64,000 nucleotides of DNA, from positions 186,001 to 250,000 of the forward strand of contig NZ_JADDXU010000005.1 in assembly GCF_015163075.1 (NCBI RefSeq), in the 5' to 3' direction. The translations under genes and the position numbers were made by a program. This DNA comes from Streptomyces justiciae. Lineage in GTDB: Bacteria > Actinomycetota > Actinomycetes > Streptomycetales > Streptomycetaceae. The notes under the pieces were generated by a model, which saw only the letters and a list, made by a program, of their open reading frames with translations, did not search any database and was not told the origin of the DNA. Below, piece by piece: positions 9,314 to 17,347 of this stretch (position 1 is the stretch's first letter; every line of letters begins with the position of its first letter).

Positions 9314-10114
9314 TCAGTACCGCTGGTTGAGATATCCCAGCAACTCGTCGTGGAGGAGCCCGTTCGACGCGGCCGCGTTGCCGCTGTGCGGGCCCGGGCG
9401 GCCGTCCAGGCCGGTGAAGCTGCCGCCCGCCTCGGTGACGATGATCGCGTTGGCGGCCATGTCCCACAGGGACAGCTCGGGCTCGGCGCAGATGTCGACG
9501 GCGCCCTCGGCGACCAGCATGTAGGGCCAGAAGTCGCCGTACGCGCGCGTGCGCCACACCTCGCGGGTCAGGTCCAGGAAGCCGTTCAGCCGGCCCTGCT
9601 CCTCCCAGCCGCTCAGCGAGGAGTACGCGAAGGAGGCGTCGGACAGCTTGCCGACCTGGGAGACGCGCAGCCGGGAGGCCGAGGAGAGGCTGCGGCCGGT
9701 GAAGGCGCCGTAACCCTTCGCGGCCCACCAGCGGCGGCCGAGTGCGGGCGCGGAGACCACGCCGACGACGGGCTGGAAGCCGCCTTCGCCCGCCTCCATC
9801 AGGGAGATCAGGGTGGCCCATACGGGGACGCCGCGGACGTAGTTCTTGGTGCCGTCGATCGGGTCGACGACCCAGCGGCGGGGGCCGGTGCCCTGGACGC
9901 CGTACTCCTCGCCCAGGATCGCGTCGCGCGGGCGGGCGCGCTGGAGCTGGGTGCGGATCAAGTCCTCCGCGGCCTTGTCCGCTTCGCTCACCGGGGTCAT
10001 GTCCGGCTTCGTCTCGACCTTGAGGTCGAGGGCCTTGAAGCGGTCCATGGTGGCTGCGTCGGCCGCGTCGGCGAGGACATGGGCGAAGCGGAGGTCGTCG
10101 AGGTAGTCCGGCAT
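9314..10114 (-). CDS. hisN: Histidinol-phosphatase, inositol monophosphatase fold (HisN)
   Basis: The 266-residue protein carries the metal-binding motifs of the IMPase superfamily: GEEYG (Glu), DPIDGTKNY (Asp residues), and WDMAANAIIVTEAGG near the C-terminus. Actinobacterial members with this length and the KALDLKVETKPDMTPVSEADK start are histidinol-phosphatases acting in the penultimate step of histidine synthesis, though IMPase or related sugar phosphatase activity cannot be excluded. It is divergent from the TetR gene at 10280 and not linked to other his genes. Confidence 0.85.
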   Translation of the reverse strand: MPDYLDDLRFAHVLADAADAATMDRFKALDLKVETKPDMTPVSEADKAAEDLIRTQLQRARPRDAILGEEYGVQGTGPRRWVVDPIDGTKNYVRGVPVWATLISLMEAGEGGFQPVVGVVSAPALGRRWWAAKGYGAFTGRSLSSASRLRVSQVGKLSDASFAYSSLSGWEEQGRLNGFLDLTREVWRTRAYGDFWPYMLVAEGAVDICAEPELSLWDMAANAIIVTEAGGSFTGLDGRPGPHSGNAAASNGLLHDELLGYLNQRY

Positions 10115-10222
10115 GCGACGAACGGTATCTGCCGGGGGTGGTACGGGGCTACAGGGGCCGGAGTGTGGACAGCCGGGTAGGCAGGTGACCGTGTGCGCGC
10201 CCCCCGGCGCGTCCGCGAACCC

Positions 10223-10251
10223 TTGACAGTGCCCCCACGCGCGTCAAATCT
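10223..10251 (+). promoter_or_regulatory. Possible promoter of the TetR gene
   Basis: TTGACA (10223-10228) is followed after 17 bp by AAATCT (10246-10251). The -35 is perfect and the -10 poor. It lies 29 bp before the TetR start in the hisN/tetR divergent gap. Confidence 0.35.
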
Positions 10252-10279
10252 GGGCGCAGAGCCGCTCCCCTAGGAGGCG

Positions 10280-10891
10280 ATGATGCCTGCAGCGAGGGAA
10301 TCTCTGCTGGACGCCGCGTACACGGCGCTGGCGCGCCGGCCGTGGTCCGCCGTGCGGATGGTGGACGTCGCCGCGGCGGCCGGAGTGTCCCGGCAGACGC
10401 TGTACAACGAGTTCGGGAGCAAGGACGGGCTGGCTCGCGCGCTCGTGAGAAGGGAGGCCGACGGGTATCTCGCCGGCGTCGAACGCGCCCTCGCCACCCA
10501 CACCGACCCCCGTGAGCGGCTGACCGCCACCGCCGAGTGGACGGCCGCCACCGCCCGCGAGAACGCGCTCGTACGGGCCATGCTCACCGGCTGCTGGAGC
10601 GAGCGGCTGCCCACGCCGACGCTGACCGCGGTCCCGTCCTCATCCGCGGTACCGGCACAGCGCCGGGCCGACGGCCCGCTGCCCTCACCCGGCGACTTCG
10701 TGGCGCTGGTGCGTGACCGCGCCGTGGCGGTGCTGGGCGGACCCGGCGCCGCCAAGCCGGACACCGCCGAACTGGCCCGCTCCTGCGAACTCGCCGTACG
10801 GCTCGCCATCTCCTGCGTGTCGGCACCGCCGGGGGAGGGTGGCGTCACCGACCTGGTGCGCGCCGCGCTGCACCGGCAGCCGGTGGTCTAG
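10280..10891 (+). CDS. TetR-family transcriptional regulator
   Basis: This 203-residue protein has an N-terminal helix-turn-helix (MVDVAAAAGVSRQTLYNEFGSKDGLARAL, residues about 27-55) followed by a divergent ligand domain. AGGAGG precedes the start; ATG codons at 10280 and 10283 are both possible. It is divergent from hisN and convergent with the SMR exporter gene: the two stop codons share the palindrome CTAG (10888-10891). A regulatory link to the exporter is possible but is not shown by the sequence. Confidence 0.9.
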   Translation: MMPAARESLLDAAYTALARRPWSAVRMVDVAAAAGVSRQTLYNEFGSKDGLARALVRREADGYLAGVERALATHTDPRERLTATAEWTAATARENALVRAMLTGCWSERLPTPTLTAVPSSSAVPAQRRADGPLPSPGDFVALVRDRAVAVLGGPGAAKPDTAELARSCELAVRLAISCVSAPPGEGGVTDLVRAALHRQPVV

Positions 10892-11211
10892 TGCGCCGAG
10901 CCCGACAGCTGGAGGCCGATCACGCCGACGATGACGAAGCTGATCGAGACGAGCTTCAAGGTCGAGACCAGGTCACCGAGGAAGATCATGCCGTAGATGG
11001 CGGTGCCCGCCGCGCCGATGCCCGTCCACACCGCGTACGCCGGGCCCACGTCGAGCTTCTTCAGGGACAGGGTCAGCAGACCGAAGCTGCCGAGGGCGAA
11101 GATGCAGAACGCGACCGTGGGCCAGAGCCGGGTGAAGCCGTGGGAGAGCTTCAGACACACGGCGAATCCGGTCTCGAGCAACCCGGCCACCACCACCAGC
11201 AGCCACGCCAT
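10888..11211 (-). CDS. Small multidrug resistance (SMR) exporter, SugE/Gdx-like
   Basis: The 107-residue protein has four membrane helices and the essential Glu in the first (VAGLLETGFAV, Glu14), as in all SMR transporters. The second helix region PAYAVWTGIGAAGTAI is characteristic of the SugE/Gdx branch, whose well-studied members export guanidinium, and differs from the EmrE branch. It should work as a membrane dimer coupled to proton entry. I looked for a guanidine riboswitch upstream and found no convincing one. Its TAG stop overlaps the TAG of the convergent TetR gene. Confidence 0.88.
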   Translation of the reverse strand: MAWLLVVVAGLLETGFAVCLKLSHGFTRLWPTVAFCIFALGSFGLLTLSLKKLDVGPAYAVWTGIGAAGTAIYGMIFLGDLVSTLKLVSISFVIVGVIGLQLSGSAH

Positions 11212-11296
11212 GTGCTGTCCTCCCGTATGTCCGGCCGGTCCGGCTCGGTGCGATTATGCACTTACCGGACTCGCGGGCCCACAAACAACGCGGAGG

Positions 11297-12307
11297 TCAG
11301 TCGCCTTCCTTCCGCTCCCGCGTGGCCAGCAGCCGGCGCAGTGAGTAGAGGCGGGCGGGGTCCGCGTGGCCGTCCGCCACCCACTGGTCGAGCGCGCAGT
11401 CCGGCTCGTCATGACTGCACGCGCGCGGGCAGCCCTCGGTTCCCGGTTCCAGGTCCGGGAACGCGTGGATCACCCGGGACGGATCGACGTGGTGCAGGCC
11501 GAACGACCGTACGCCCGGGGTGTCGATCACCCAGCCGTCGTCCCCCGCCAGGGGCAGGGCCAGTGCCGACGTCGTCGTGTGCCTGCCTCGGCCGGTCACG
11601 GCGTTCACATGACCGGTCAGTCGTCGCCGCTCCACCGGGACCAGCGCGTTCACCAGGGTCGTCTTGCCGACGCCGGAGTGGCCGACGAACGCGGTGATCT
11701 TGCCGTCGAGCTGCTCGCGCACCCGGTCCGCCGCGTCGCCGTTCTCCAACTCCTCGCGGCTGGTGACGACGTAGGGAATGTCGAGATCGCCGTACAGCTC
11801 CAGGAGCTTGTCCGGCGGGGCGAGGTCCGACTTCGTCAGGACCAGGAGCGGTTCCAGGCCGCCGTCGTACGCCGCGACCAGGCAGCGGTCGATGAGGCGC
11901 GGGCGGGGCTCGGGGTCGGCGAGGGCGGTGACGATGGCGAGCTGGTCGGCGTTGGCGACGACCACCCGCTCGTACGGGTCGTCGTCGTCCGCCGTGCGGC
12001 GCAGGACCGAGGTGCGCGGCTCGATGCGGACGATCCGGGCCAAGGTGTCCTTCTGACCGGAGAGATCACCGACGATGGCGACCCGGTCACCGACGATCGC
12101 GGCCTTGCGGCCCAGTTCGCGGGCCTTCATCGCCATCACGATCCGGTCCTCGACCAGACAGGTCAGCCGGCCCCGGTCGACGGTGAGGACCATGCCCTCG
12201 GACGCGTCCTCGTGCTTCGGGCGGATGTTCGTACGCGGCCGGTTGCCCTTGCGATTGGGGCGGGAGCGGATGTCGTCCTCGTCGGTGTGCTTGCCGTAGC
12301 GGCGCAT
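11297..12307 (-). CDS. rsgA: Ribosome small subunit-dependent GTPase A
   Basis: This 336-residue circularly permuted GTPase has an N-terminal OB-fold, then the G4 motif TKSD before the P-loop GHSGVGKTT and the G3 DTPG, followed by a C-terminal zinc knuckle CPRACSHDEPDC. RsgA assists late maturation of the 30S subunit. The ATG at 12307 (MRRYGKHTDE) is preferred; an upstream in-frame start at 12343 would overlap aroA. It begins 11 bp after the aroA stop, so the two are probably co-transcribed. The N-terminal basic Arg/Lys-rich stretch is usual for actinobacterial members. Confidence 0.93.
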   Translation of the reverse strand: MRRYGKHTDEDDIRSRPNRKGNRPRTNIRPKHEDASEGMVLTVDRGRLTCLVEDRIVMAMKARELGRKAAIVGDRVAIVGDLSGQKDTLARIVRIEPRTSVLRRTADDDDPYERVVVANADQLAIVTALADPEPRPRLIDRCLVAAYDGGLEPLLVLTKSDLAPPDKLLELYGDLDIPYVVTSREELENGDAADRVREQLDGKITAFVGHSGVGKTTLVNALVPVERRRLTGHVNAVTGRGRHTTTSALALPLAGDDGWVIDTPGVRSFGLHHVDPSRVIHAFPDLEPGTEGCPRACSHDEPDCALDQWVADGHADPARLYSLRRLLATRERKEGD

Positions 12308-12318
12308 GGCGGTGGTCC

Positions 12319-13635
12319 CTAAGCCCCGAGCATCCCGGTCCACAGCTCGGGGAAGTCCGGCAGCGTCTTGGCCGTCGTCGCCACGTTCTCGATCTGGACG
12401 CCCTCGACCGCGAGGCCGATGATCGCTCCGGCCGTCGCCATGCGGTGGTCCTCGTAGGTGTGGAAGGTGCCGCCGTGCAGGGTGCGCGGGCGGATGTGGA
12501 GGCCGTCGGCGGTCTCGGTGACGTCACCGCCGAGTTCGTTGATCTCCTTGGTGAGCGCGGCCAGCCGGTCCGTCTCGTGCAGCCGCAGATGCGCGACGCC
12601 GCGCAGGGTCGAGGGGGAGTCAGCGAGGGCGGCGACCGCCGCGATGCCCGGGGTCAGCTCGCCGACCTCGCTCAGGTCGACGTCGATGCCGTGGATCGCA
12701 CCCGAACCGGTGAACACCAGCCCGTACTCGGTGAGTTCGCAGGAACCGCCCATCTCGGTGAAGATCTCCCGCAGCCTGTCACCGGGCTGCGTGGTGCGGG
12801 CCGGCCAGTCCGGGATCACGACCTTGCCGCCGGTCACCAGGGCCGCCGCCAGGAACGGCTGGGCGTTGGAGAGGTCCGGCTCGATGGTCAGGTCCCGGCC
12901 GAGCAGCGCGCCCGGCGTCACCCGCCAGACGTTCGGCTCGCCGCCCGACTCCGGGGTGTCCACCTGGGCGCCGACCGCGCGCAGCATGTCGACGGTCATC
13001 CGGATGTGGGGGAGGGAGGGGAGGCTGGCACCGACGTGGCGGACCTCGACGCCCTGGTTGAAGCGGGGGCCGGAGAGCAGCAGCGCGCTCACGAACTGGG
13101 ACGAGCTCGACGCGTCGATCTCCACCGGGCCGCCGTCCAGCGCGCCTCCGCCGTGGACCGTCAACGGCAGCGCGCCACGGCCGTCGTCGTCGATACGGGC
13201 GCCGAGGACGCGGAGGGCGTCGATGACGCCGTTCAGGGGGCGCTCGTACGACCGCGGGTCACCGTCGAAACGGACGGGGCCGTCGGCGAGGGCGGCGACG
13301 GGAGGCAGGAAGCGCATGACGGTGCCGGCGTTGCCGACGTTCACGGTGGCCGGGCCGCGGAGGCCTGCCGGCAGGACGCGCCAGGTCTCTCCGGTGCCGT
13401 CGGGGCCCACGCCCTCCTCGATGCCCACGCCCATCTCGCGGAGGGCGGCTGCCATGAGGAGGGTGTCGCGGGAGCGGAGGGGGCGGCGGAGCCAGCCGGG
13501 CTCTGAGGCGAGGGCCGCGAGGACCAGGGCGCGGTTGGTGACGGACTTCGACCCCGGGACGTGGACCGTTGCGTCGACGGCTCCGCGCGCGTGGGGGGCG
13601 GGCCAGAGGGCGGTTTCTGCGGGGTTCAAAGCCAT
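12319..13635 (-). CDS. aroA: 3-phosphoshikimate 1-carboxyvinyltransferase (EPSP synthase)
   Basis: This 438-residue enzyme joins shikimate 3-phosphate and phosphoenolpyruvate in the shikimate pathway. The two diagnostic motifs are present: PGSKSVTNRALVLAALA near the N-terminus and LHETDRL with the Asp-Arg pair near residue 360. Length is normal for the family. The ATG at 13635 (MALNPAE) is more likely than the GTG three codons upstream. No other aro genes are adjacent; linkage to rsgA and the sigR region matches what I recall from other Streptomyces. Confidence 0.95.
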   Translation of the reverse strand: MALNPAETALWPAPHARGAVDATVHVPGSKSVTNRALVLAALASEPGWLRRPLRSRDTLLMAAALREMGVGIEEGVGPDGTGETWRVLPAGLRGPATVNVGNAGTVMRFLPPVAALADGPVRFDGDPRSYERPLNGVIDALRVLGARIDDDGRGALPLTVHGGGALDGGPVEIDASSSSQFVSALLLSGPRFNQGVEVRHVGASLPSLPHIRMTVDMLRAVGAQVDTPESGGEPNVWRVTPGALLGRDLTIEPDLSNAQPFLAAALVTGGKVVIPDWPARTTQPGDRLREIFTEMGGSCELTEYGLVFTGSGAIHGIDVDLSEVGELTPGIAAVAALADSPSTLRGVAHLRLHETDRLAALTKEINELGGDVTETADGLHIRPRTLHGGTFHTYEDHRMATAGAIIGLAVEGVQIENVATTAKTLPDFPELWTGMLGA

Positions 13636-13680
13636 GGGGTCCACTTTAGTGGGGGGTGGTCTTTCGGGTGCGCCGCCGTA

Positions 13681-13734
13681 GTGGCTGGTCGCGCCCCGCG
13701 GCGGAGCCGCTATTAGATACAGCCCCGCGCCCCT
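13681..13734. repeat. Dispersed intergenic repeat, copy 1
   Basis: The block starts GTGGCTGGTCGCGC and ends AGCCCCGCGCCCCT, with a small hairpin GCGGCGGAGCCGC in the middle. The same borders occur at 21093-21122 and 31312-31366. All three copies are between genes. Confidence 0.7.
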
Positions 13735-13758
13735 GTGATGCGGCCCTTCGGGCCTGCA

Positions 13759-14472
13759 TCACACCTCCAGCAACCACCTGCCGCCGCCTATCAATGAACA
13801 CAGGCTCACCGCGTGGAACAGGAACAACCACAACCCCGCCGGCACATGCGTCAGCCTCGACAGCTGGTCCGCGTCCGAGTCGCCCGCGCCGCCCCTCGCT
13901 CGCTTCGCCTGCAACTCGAAAGCGGGACGGACCCCGCCCAGCAGCAGGAACCACACCACCGCGTACGCGAACGCCGCCTGCACCTGAGGGCCCGCCAGCC
14001 ACGACACCACCACGAACGTGCCGCCCGTGAGGACCACCGTCAGGGCGCCGTACGCGTTGCGGATCATCACCAGCATCGCCACCAGGAGGGCCGTGGCCAC
14101 CCAGAGGAGGAGGGTGATGCGGCCGGCGGCCAGGAGGGCGGCGCCGCCGAGGCCGAGCAGCGGGGGAGCGGTGTAGCCGGCGGAGGCGGTGAGGATCATG
14201 CCGATGCCGTACGGCTTGCCCTTGCTGACGGTCAGGCCGCTGGTGTCGGAGTGCAGGCGGATGCCGGTCAGCGTGCGGCCCGTGAGCAGGGCGACCAGGC
14301 CGTGGCCGCCCTCGTGGGCGATGGTGATGGCGTTGCGCGAGATACGCCACAGGGCGTGCGGGACGACTATGGCGAGCGCCGCGACCATGGTGGCCAGAAC
14401 CACCCACAGGTCGGGGTCGGGCTGGGTGCCGATCAGCTCGTCCCAGAGAGAGGACGCGGTACTGGTGTCCAT
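13759..14472 (-). CDS. M50-family membrane metallopeptidase
   Basis: The 237-residue protein is mostly hydrophobic with about five membrane helices. The zinc motif HEGGH (HExxH form) lies near residue 55 within ITIAHEGGHGLVALL, as in site-2-protease-like M50 enzymes; no PDZ domain is present, matching the short M50B type. The ATG at 14472 (MDTSTASS) has an AGGGAG site upstream. It is transcribed away from the SRAP gene with 50 bp between the starts. Substrate unknown; a role in regulated intramembrane proteolysis is possible but unproven. Confidence 0.85.
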   Translation of the reverse strand: MDTSTASSLWDELIGTQPDPDLWVVLATMVAALAIVVPHALWRISRNAITIAHEGGHGLVALLTGRTLTGIRLHSDTSGLTVSKGKPYGIGMILTASAGYTAPPLLGLGGAALLAAGRITLLLWVATALLVAMLVMIRNAYGALTVVLTGGTFVVVSWLAGPQVQAAFAYAVVWFLLLGGVRPAFELQAKRARGGAGDSDADQLSRLTHVPAGLWLFLFHAVSLCSLIGGGRWLLEV

Positions 14473-14522
14473 GTTCGGCGGTGGCTCCCTCTCGTCGTAC
14501 GGAGTCTGGCAGTGTGGCACGT

Positions 14523-15362
14523 ATGTGCGGACGGTATGCAGCGAGTCGTAGGCCCGAGGATCTCGCAGGAATCTTTGAGATCGAGCAGTGGGAACCCGAG
14601 GAGACCCTCGCCCCCGACTACAACGTGGCCCCGACCAAGGAGGTCTACGCCGTCCTCGACCGTCCTCTTAAGGACGCCGACGCTGCATCTACTAGTTCCT
14701 CCGTCACGGGGCGCCCGGTTCGGCAGCTGCGCAAGCTGAAGTGGGGACTGGTGCCGAGCTGGTCCAAGACCCCCGAGGGCGGCGCCCGGATGATCAACGC
14801 GCGCGCCGAGACCGTCCACGAGAAGCCGTCGTACAAGCGGGCCTTCTCCTCGCGCCGGTGCATCATCCCCGCCGACGGCTACTACGAGTGGGTCACCGCC
14901 GCCGCCGAGCGGGAGCTGGAGGTAGAGGGGAAGAAGAAGCGGCCGCGCAAGCAGCCGTACTTCGTGCTGCCGGCCGACGGGTCGGTGTTCGCGATGGCCG
15001 GGCTGTACGAGTTCTGGCGGGACAAGACGCTGCCCGACGACCATCCGCAGGCCTGGTGGGTGACCTGCTCGGTGATCACGACCGAGGCCGAGACCGGCCC
15101 GCTCGCCGTGGCCCCCGCCGACGGGCCGCGCGCCCTCGCCGACATCCACCCCCGGATGCCGCTGATGCTGACGCCGGACCGCTGGGACTCCTGGCTGGAC
15201 CCGTCCCGTACCGATGTCGAGGACCTGCGTTCTCTCCTCGCGCCGCCCCCGCCCGGCCTCATGCGCGCCTACCCCGTCTCCACCGCCGTCAGCAATGTCC
15301 GCAACAACGGGCCGGAGCTGCTGAAGGAGCTGGAGGGGCCCGAGGAGGGCACACTCTTCTGA
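14523..15362 (+). CDS. SRAP-domain abasic-site protein (YedK/HMCES family)
   Basis: This 279-residue protein starts MCGRYA, and Cys2 is the catalytic residue that forms a thiazolidine link to abasic sites in single-stranded DNA after removal of Met1. This fixes the ATG at 14523 as the start, although the frame is open further upstream. Other conserved residues are Asn92 in INARAET, Glu122 in GYYEW, and the His in DIHPRMP. A Lys/Arg-rich loop near residues 136-143 is family-typical. It is followed after one base by an alpha/beta hydrolase gene with a GTG start, so the two form an operon. Confidence 0.93.
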   Translation: MCGRYAASRRPEDLAGIFEIEQWEPEETLAPDYNVAPTKEVYAVLDRPLKDADAASTSSSVTGRPVRQLRKLKWGLVPSWSKTPEGGARMINARAETVHEKPSYKRAFSSRRCIIPADGYYEWVTAAAERELEVEGKKKRPRKQPYFVLPADGSVFAMAGLYEFWRDKTLPDDHPQAWWVTCSVITTEAETGPLAVAPADGPRALADIHPRMPLMLTPDRWDSWLDPSRTDVEDLRSLLAPPPPGLMRAYPVSTAVSNVRNNGPELLKELEGPEEGTLF

Positions 15363-15363
15363 C

Positions 15364-16002
15364 GTGACCACCACTGAGATCGTCAGCACCGACGCCGGGG
15401 ACGCCCGCATCACCTGGCACAAGGCCACGAAGAAGGCGCGGTTCGTGCTCGCCGTCAGCCATGGGGCGGGCGGTGGGATCGAGGCGCGGGACTTGCAGGC
15501 CCTCGCGCACGCCCTTCCCGGCCACGGCGTGACCGTCGCCCTTGTCGAGCAGCCCTGGCGGGTGGCGGGCAAGAAGCTGGCGCCCGCGCCCAAGACCCTC
15601 GACATCGGCTGGCGCGGGATCTGGCCCGCGGTCGCGAAGCCTGGGCTGCCCGTCATCTCCGGCGGGCGCAGTGCCGGGGCCCGGGTCGCCTGCCGTACGG
15701 CCGTGGAGCTGGGCGCCGCCGCGGTGCTCGCCCTCAGCTTCCCGCTGCATCCGCCGGGCAAGCCGGAGAAGTCGCGTGCCGAGGAGCTGCTGGGCTCGGG
15801 GGTGCCCACTCTCGTCGTACAGGGAGGGAACGACCCCTTCGGGAAGCCCGACGAGTTCCCGGCCGGTGGCGCTTACGAGCTGGTCGAGGTGCCGTCCGGC
15901 GATCATGGATTCGCGGTGCCGAAGCGGGCGGAGATCGGTCAGGACGAGGCCGTGACGGTCATCACGGACGCGGTCTTGAAGTGGGTCCAGTCACTCGGGT
16001 AA
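15364..16002 (+). CDS. Alpha/beta hydrolase, dienelactone-hydrolase/KANL3-Tex30-like
   Basis: This 212-residue protein has the oxyanion-hole region SHGAGGG near residue 33, the nucleophile elbow GGRSAGAR with Ser near residue 103, an Asp in GGNDPFG and a late His in SGDHGF, so a complete catalytic triad. The substrate is unknown. The GTG start at 15364 lies one base after the SRAP gene stop, implying translational coupling. Its stop codon is 6 bp before the -35 element of the sigR promoter. Confidence 0.8.
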   Translation: MTTTEIVSTDAGDARITWHKATKKARFVLAVSHGAGGGIEARDLQALAHALPGHGVTVALVEQPWRVAGKKLAPAPKTLDIGWRGIWPAVAKPGLPVISGGRSAGARVACRTAVELGAAAVLALSFPLHPPGKPEKSRAEELLGSGVPTLVVQGGNDPFGKPDEFPAGGAYELVEVPSGDHGFAVPKRAEIGQDEAVTVITDAVLKWVQSLG

Positions 16003-16008
16003 AGGGCC

Positions 16009-16035
16009 GGGAATGTTGCGCGGCGGACCTCTGTT
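16009..16035 (+). promoter_or_regulatory. Sigma-R-dependent promoter of sigR-rsrA
   Basis: GGGAAT (16009-16014), 18 bp, then GTT (16033-16035). This matches exactly the known sigma-R consensus (GGGAAT-N18-GTT). It is 47 bp before the ATG of the long SigR form, so this transcript should carry the start of that form. It makes sigR autoregulated under thiol-oxidative stress. Confidence 0.9.
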
Positions 16036-16082
16036 GAGCGGGACAGAAGTGCTCACACGTCTGAGGAGAGGAAGTCCGCCGC

Positions 16083-16931
16083 ATGGGTTCGACCTTCTGC
16101 CCGACCCGCAGCAGCCGCGCTGACCTGGACTGGACGGTGCTGCACGCGGGCAAGACCACGCCTATTCGAGGCGCGGCGGGCACGGGTAGTCGTCTATCCT
16201 CCGATTCTGGTGGCATCGGCTTCGATGCTGCCCAGAAACTTGAGGAGGTGGGTCCGGTTCCCGGTACCGACGCAGGGACCGAACACGGCCAGGCGGAGCA
16301 GCCCGAGGGCCAGGGCACGAGCACGGAGTCCACGGCGGAGCGCAGCGCGCGCTTCGAGCGGGACGCGCTCGAATTCCTCGACCAGATGTACTCGGCCGCC
16401 CTGCGCATGACGCGCAACCCGGCCGACGCCGAGGACCTGGTGCAGGAGACCTACGCCAAGGCGTACGCGTCCTTCCACCAGTTCCGCGAGGGCACCAACC
16501 TGAAGGCCTGGCTGTACCGGATCCTGACCAACACGTTCATCAACTCGTACCGCAAGAAGCAGCGTGAACCCCAGCGCTCCGCGGCCGAGGAGATCGAGGA
16601 CTGGCAGCTGGCGCGCGCCGAGTCGCACATGTCGACCGGTCTGCGCTCCGCCGAGTCGCAGGCGCTGGACCACCTGCCCGACTCGGACGTGAAGGAAGCA
16701 CTCCAGGCGATCCCCGAGGAATTCCGCATCGCCGTCTATCTGGCGGACGTTGAGGGCTTTGCCTACAAGGAGATCGCGGACATCATGGGGACACCCATCG
16801 GTACGGTGATGTCCCGGCTGCACCGGGGCCGCCGTCAACTGCGCGGCATGCTCGAGGACTACGCGCGTGAGCGCGGACTGGTCCCGGCCGGCGCCGGAGA
16901 GTCGAACGAAGCGAAAGGTTCGGGCTCATGA
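16083..16931 (+). CDS. sigR: Oxidative-stress ECF sigma factor SigR (long and short forms)
   Basis: SigR directs transcription of thiol-redox genes such as thioredoxins and mycothiol functions. Region 2 ([22 protein letters not shown]) and region 4 ([23 protein letters not shown]) are intact. Two starts are supported: the GTG at 16248 (AAACTTGAGGAG directly before it) gives the 227-residue form; the ATG at 16083, with GAGGAGAGGAAG upstream, adds exactly 55 residues. S. coelicolor is known to make both, the longer being unstable and induced from the autoregulated promoter, which here is upstream of the ATG. The stop overlaps the rsrA start as ATGA. Confidence 0.95.
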
Positions 16932-17239
16932 GCTGCGGAGAGCCGCACGAGACGGACTGCAGTGAGGTACTCGACCATCTCTACGAGTTCCTCGACAGCG
17001 AGATGCCGGACGTCGACCGCGACAAGTTCAAGCAGCACTTCACGGAGTGCTCGCCGTGCCTGGAGAAGTACGGGCTCGAAGAGGCCGTGAAGAAGCTGGT
17101 CAAGCGCTGCTGCGGCCATGACGACGTCCCCACCGACCTGCGCGCCAAGGTCCTCGGGCGGCTCGACCTGATCCGCTCCGGGCAGTCCGTGCCGGACCAC
17201 GACGTCGCCGCCGCACCGGCCGCCCCGCAGGAATCCTGA
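16928..17239 (+). CDS. rsrA: Zinc-binding redox-sensitive anti-sigma factor RsrA
   Basis: This 103-residue ZAS-family protein binds SigR when reduced. His37, Cys41 and Cys44 ([10 protein letters not shown]) form the HxxxCxxC zinc site with Cys3; Cys11 is present as the partner for the disulfide that releases zinc and SigR. Cys61-Cys62 are also conserved. Residue numbers coincide with those of S. coelicolor RsrA. It overlaps the sigR stop (ATGA at 16928), so the two are translated together in fixed ratio. Confidence 0.95.
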
Positions 17240-17347
17240 ACGCACGGTCGTCACTCGAACGTGCTAATCCGCGGGTCATAAGCCCGCGGACCTCCCCCTC
17301 ACCGCCCTAGGCTCCCCTGCTGGAAGCGCGTGCCCGGGGAGGGGTGT

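Noticed and set aside
11212..11296. Guanidine riboswitch ahead of the SMR exporter gene
   Set aside because: I looked for the ACGR loops of the class II type and for the other classes; the 85-bp gap is too short for class I and shows no convincing motif.
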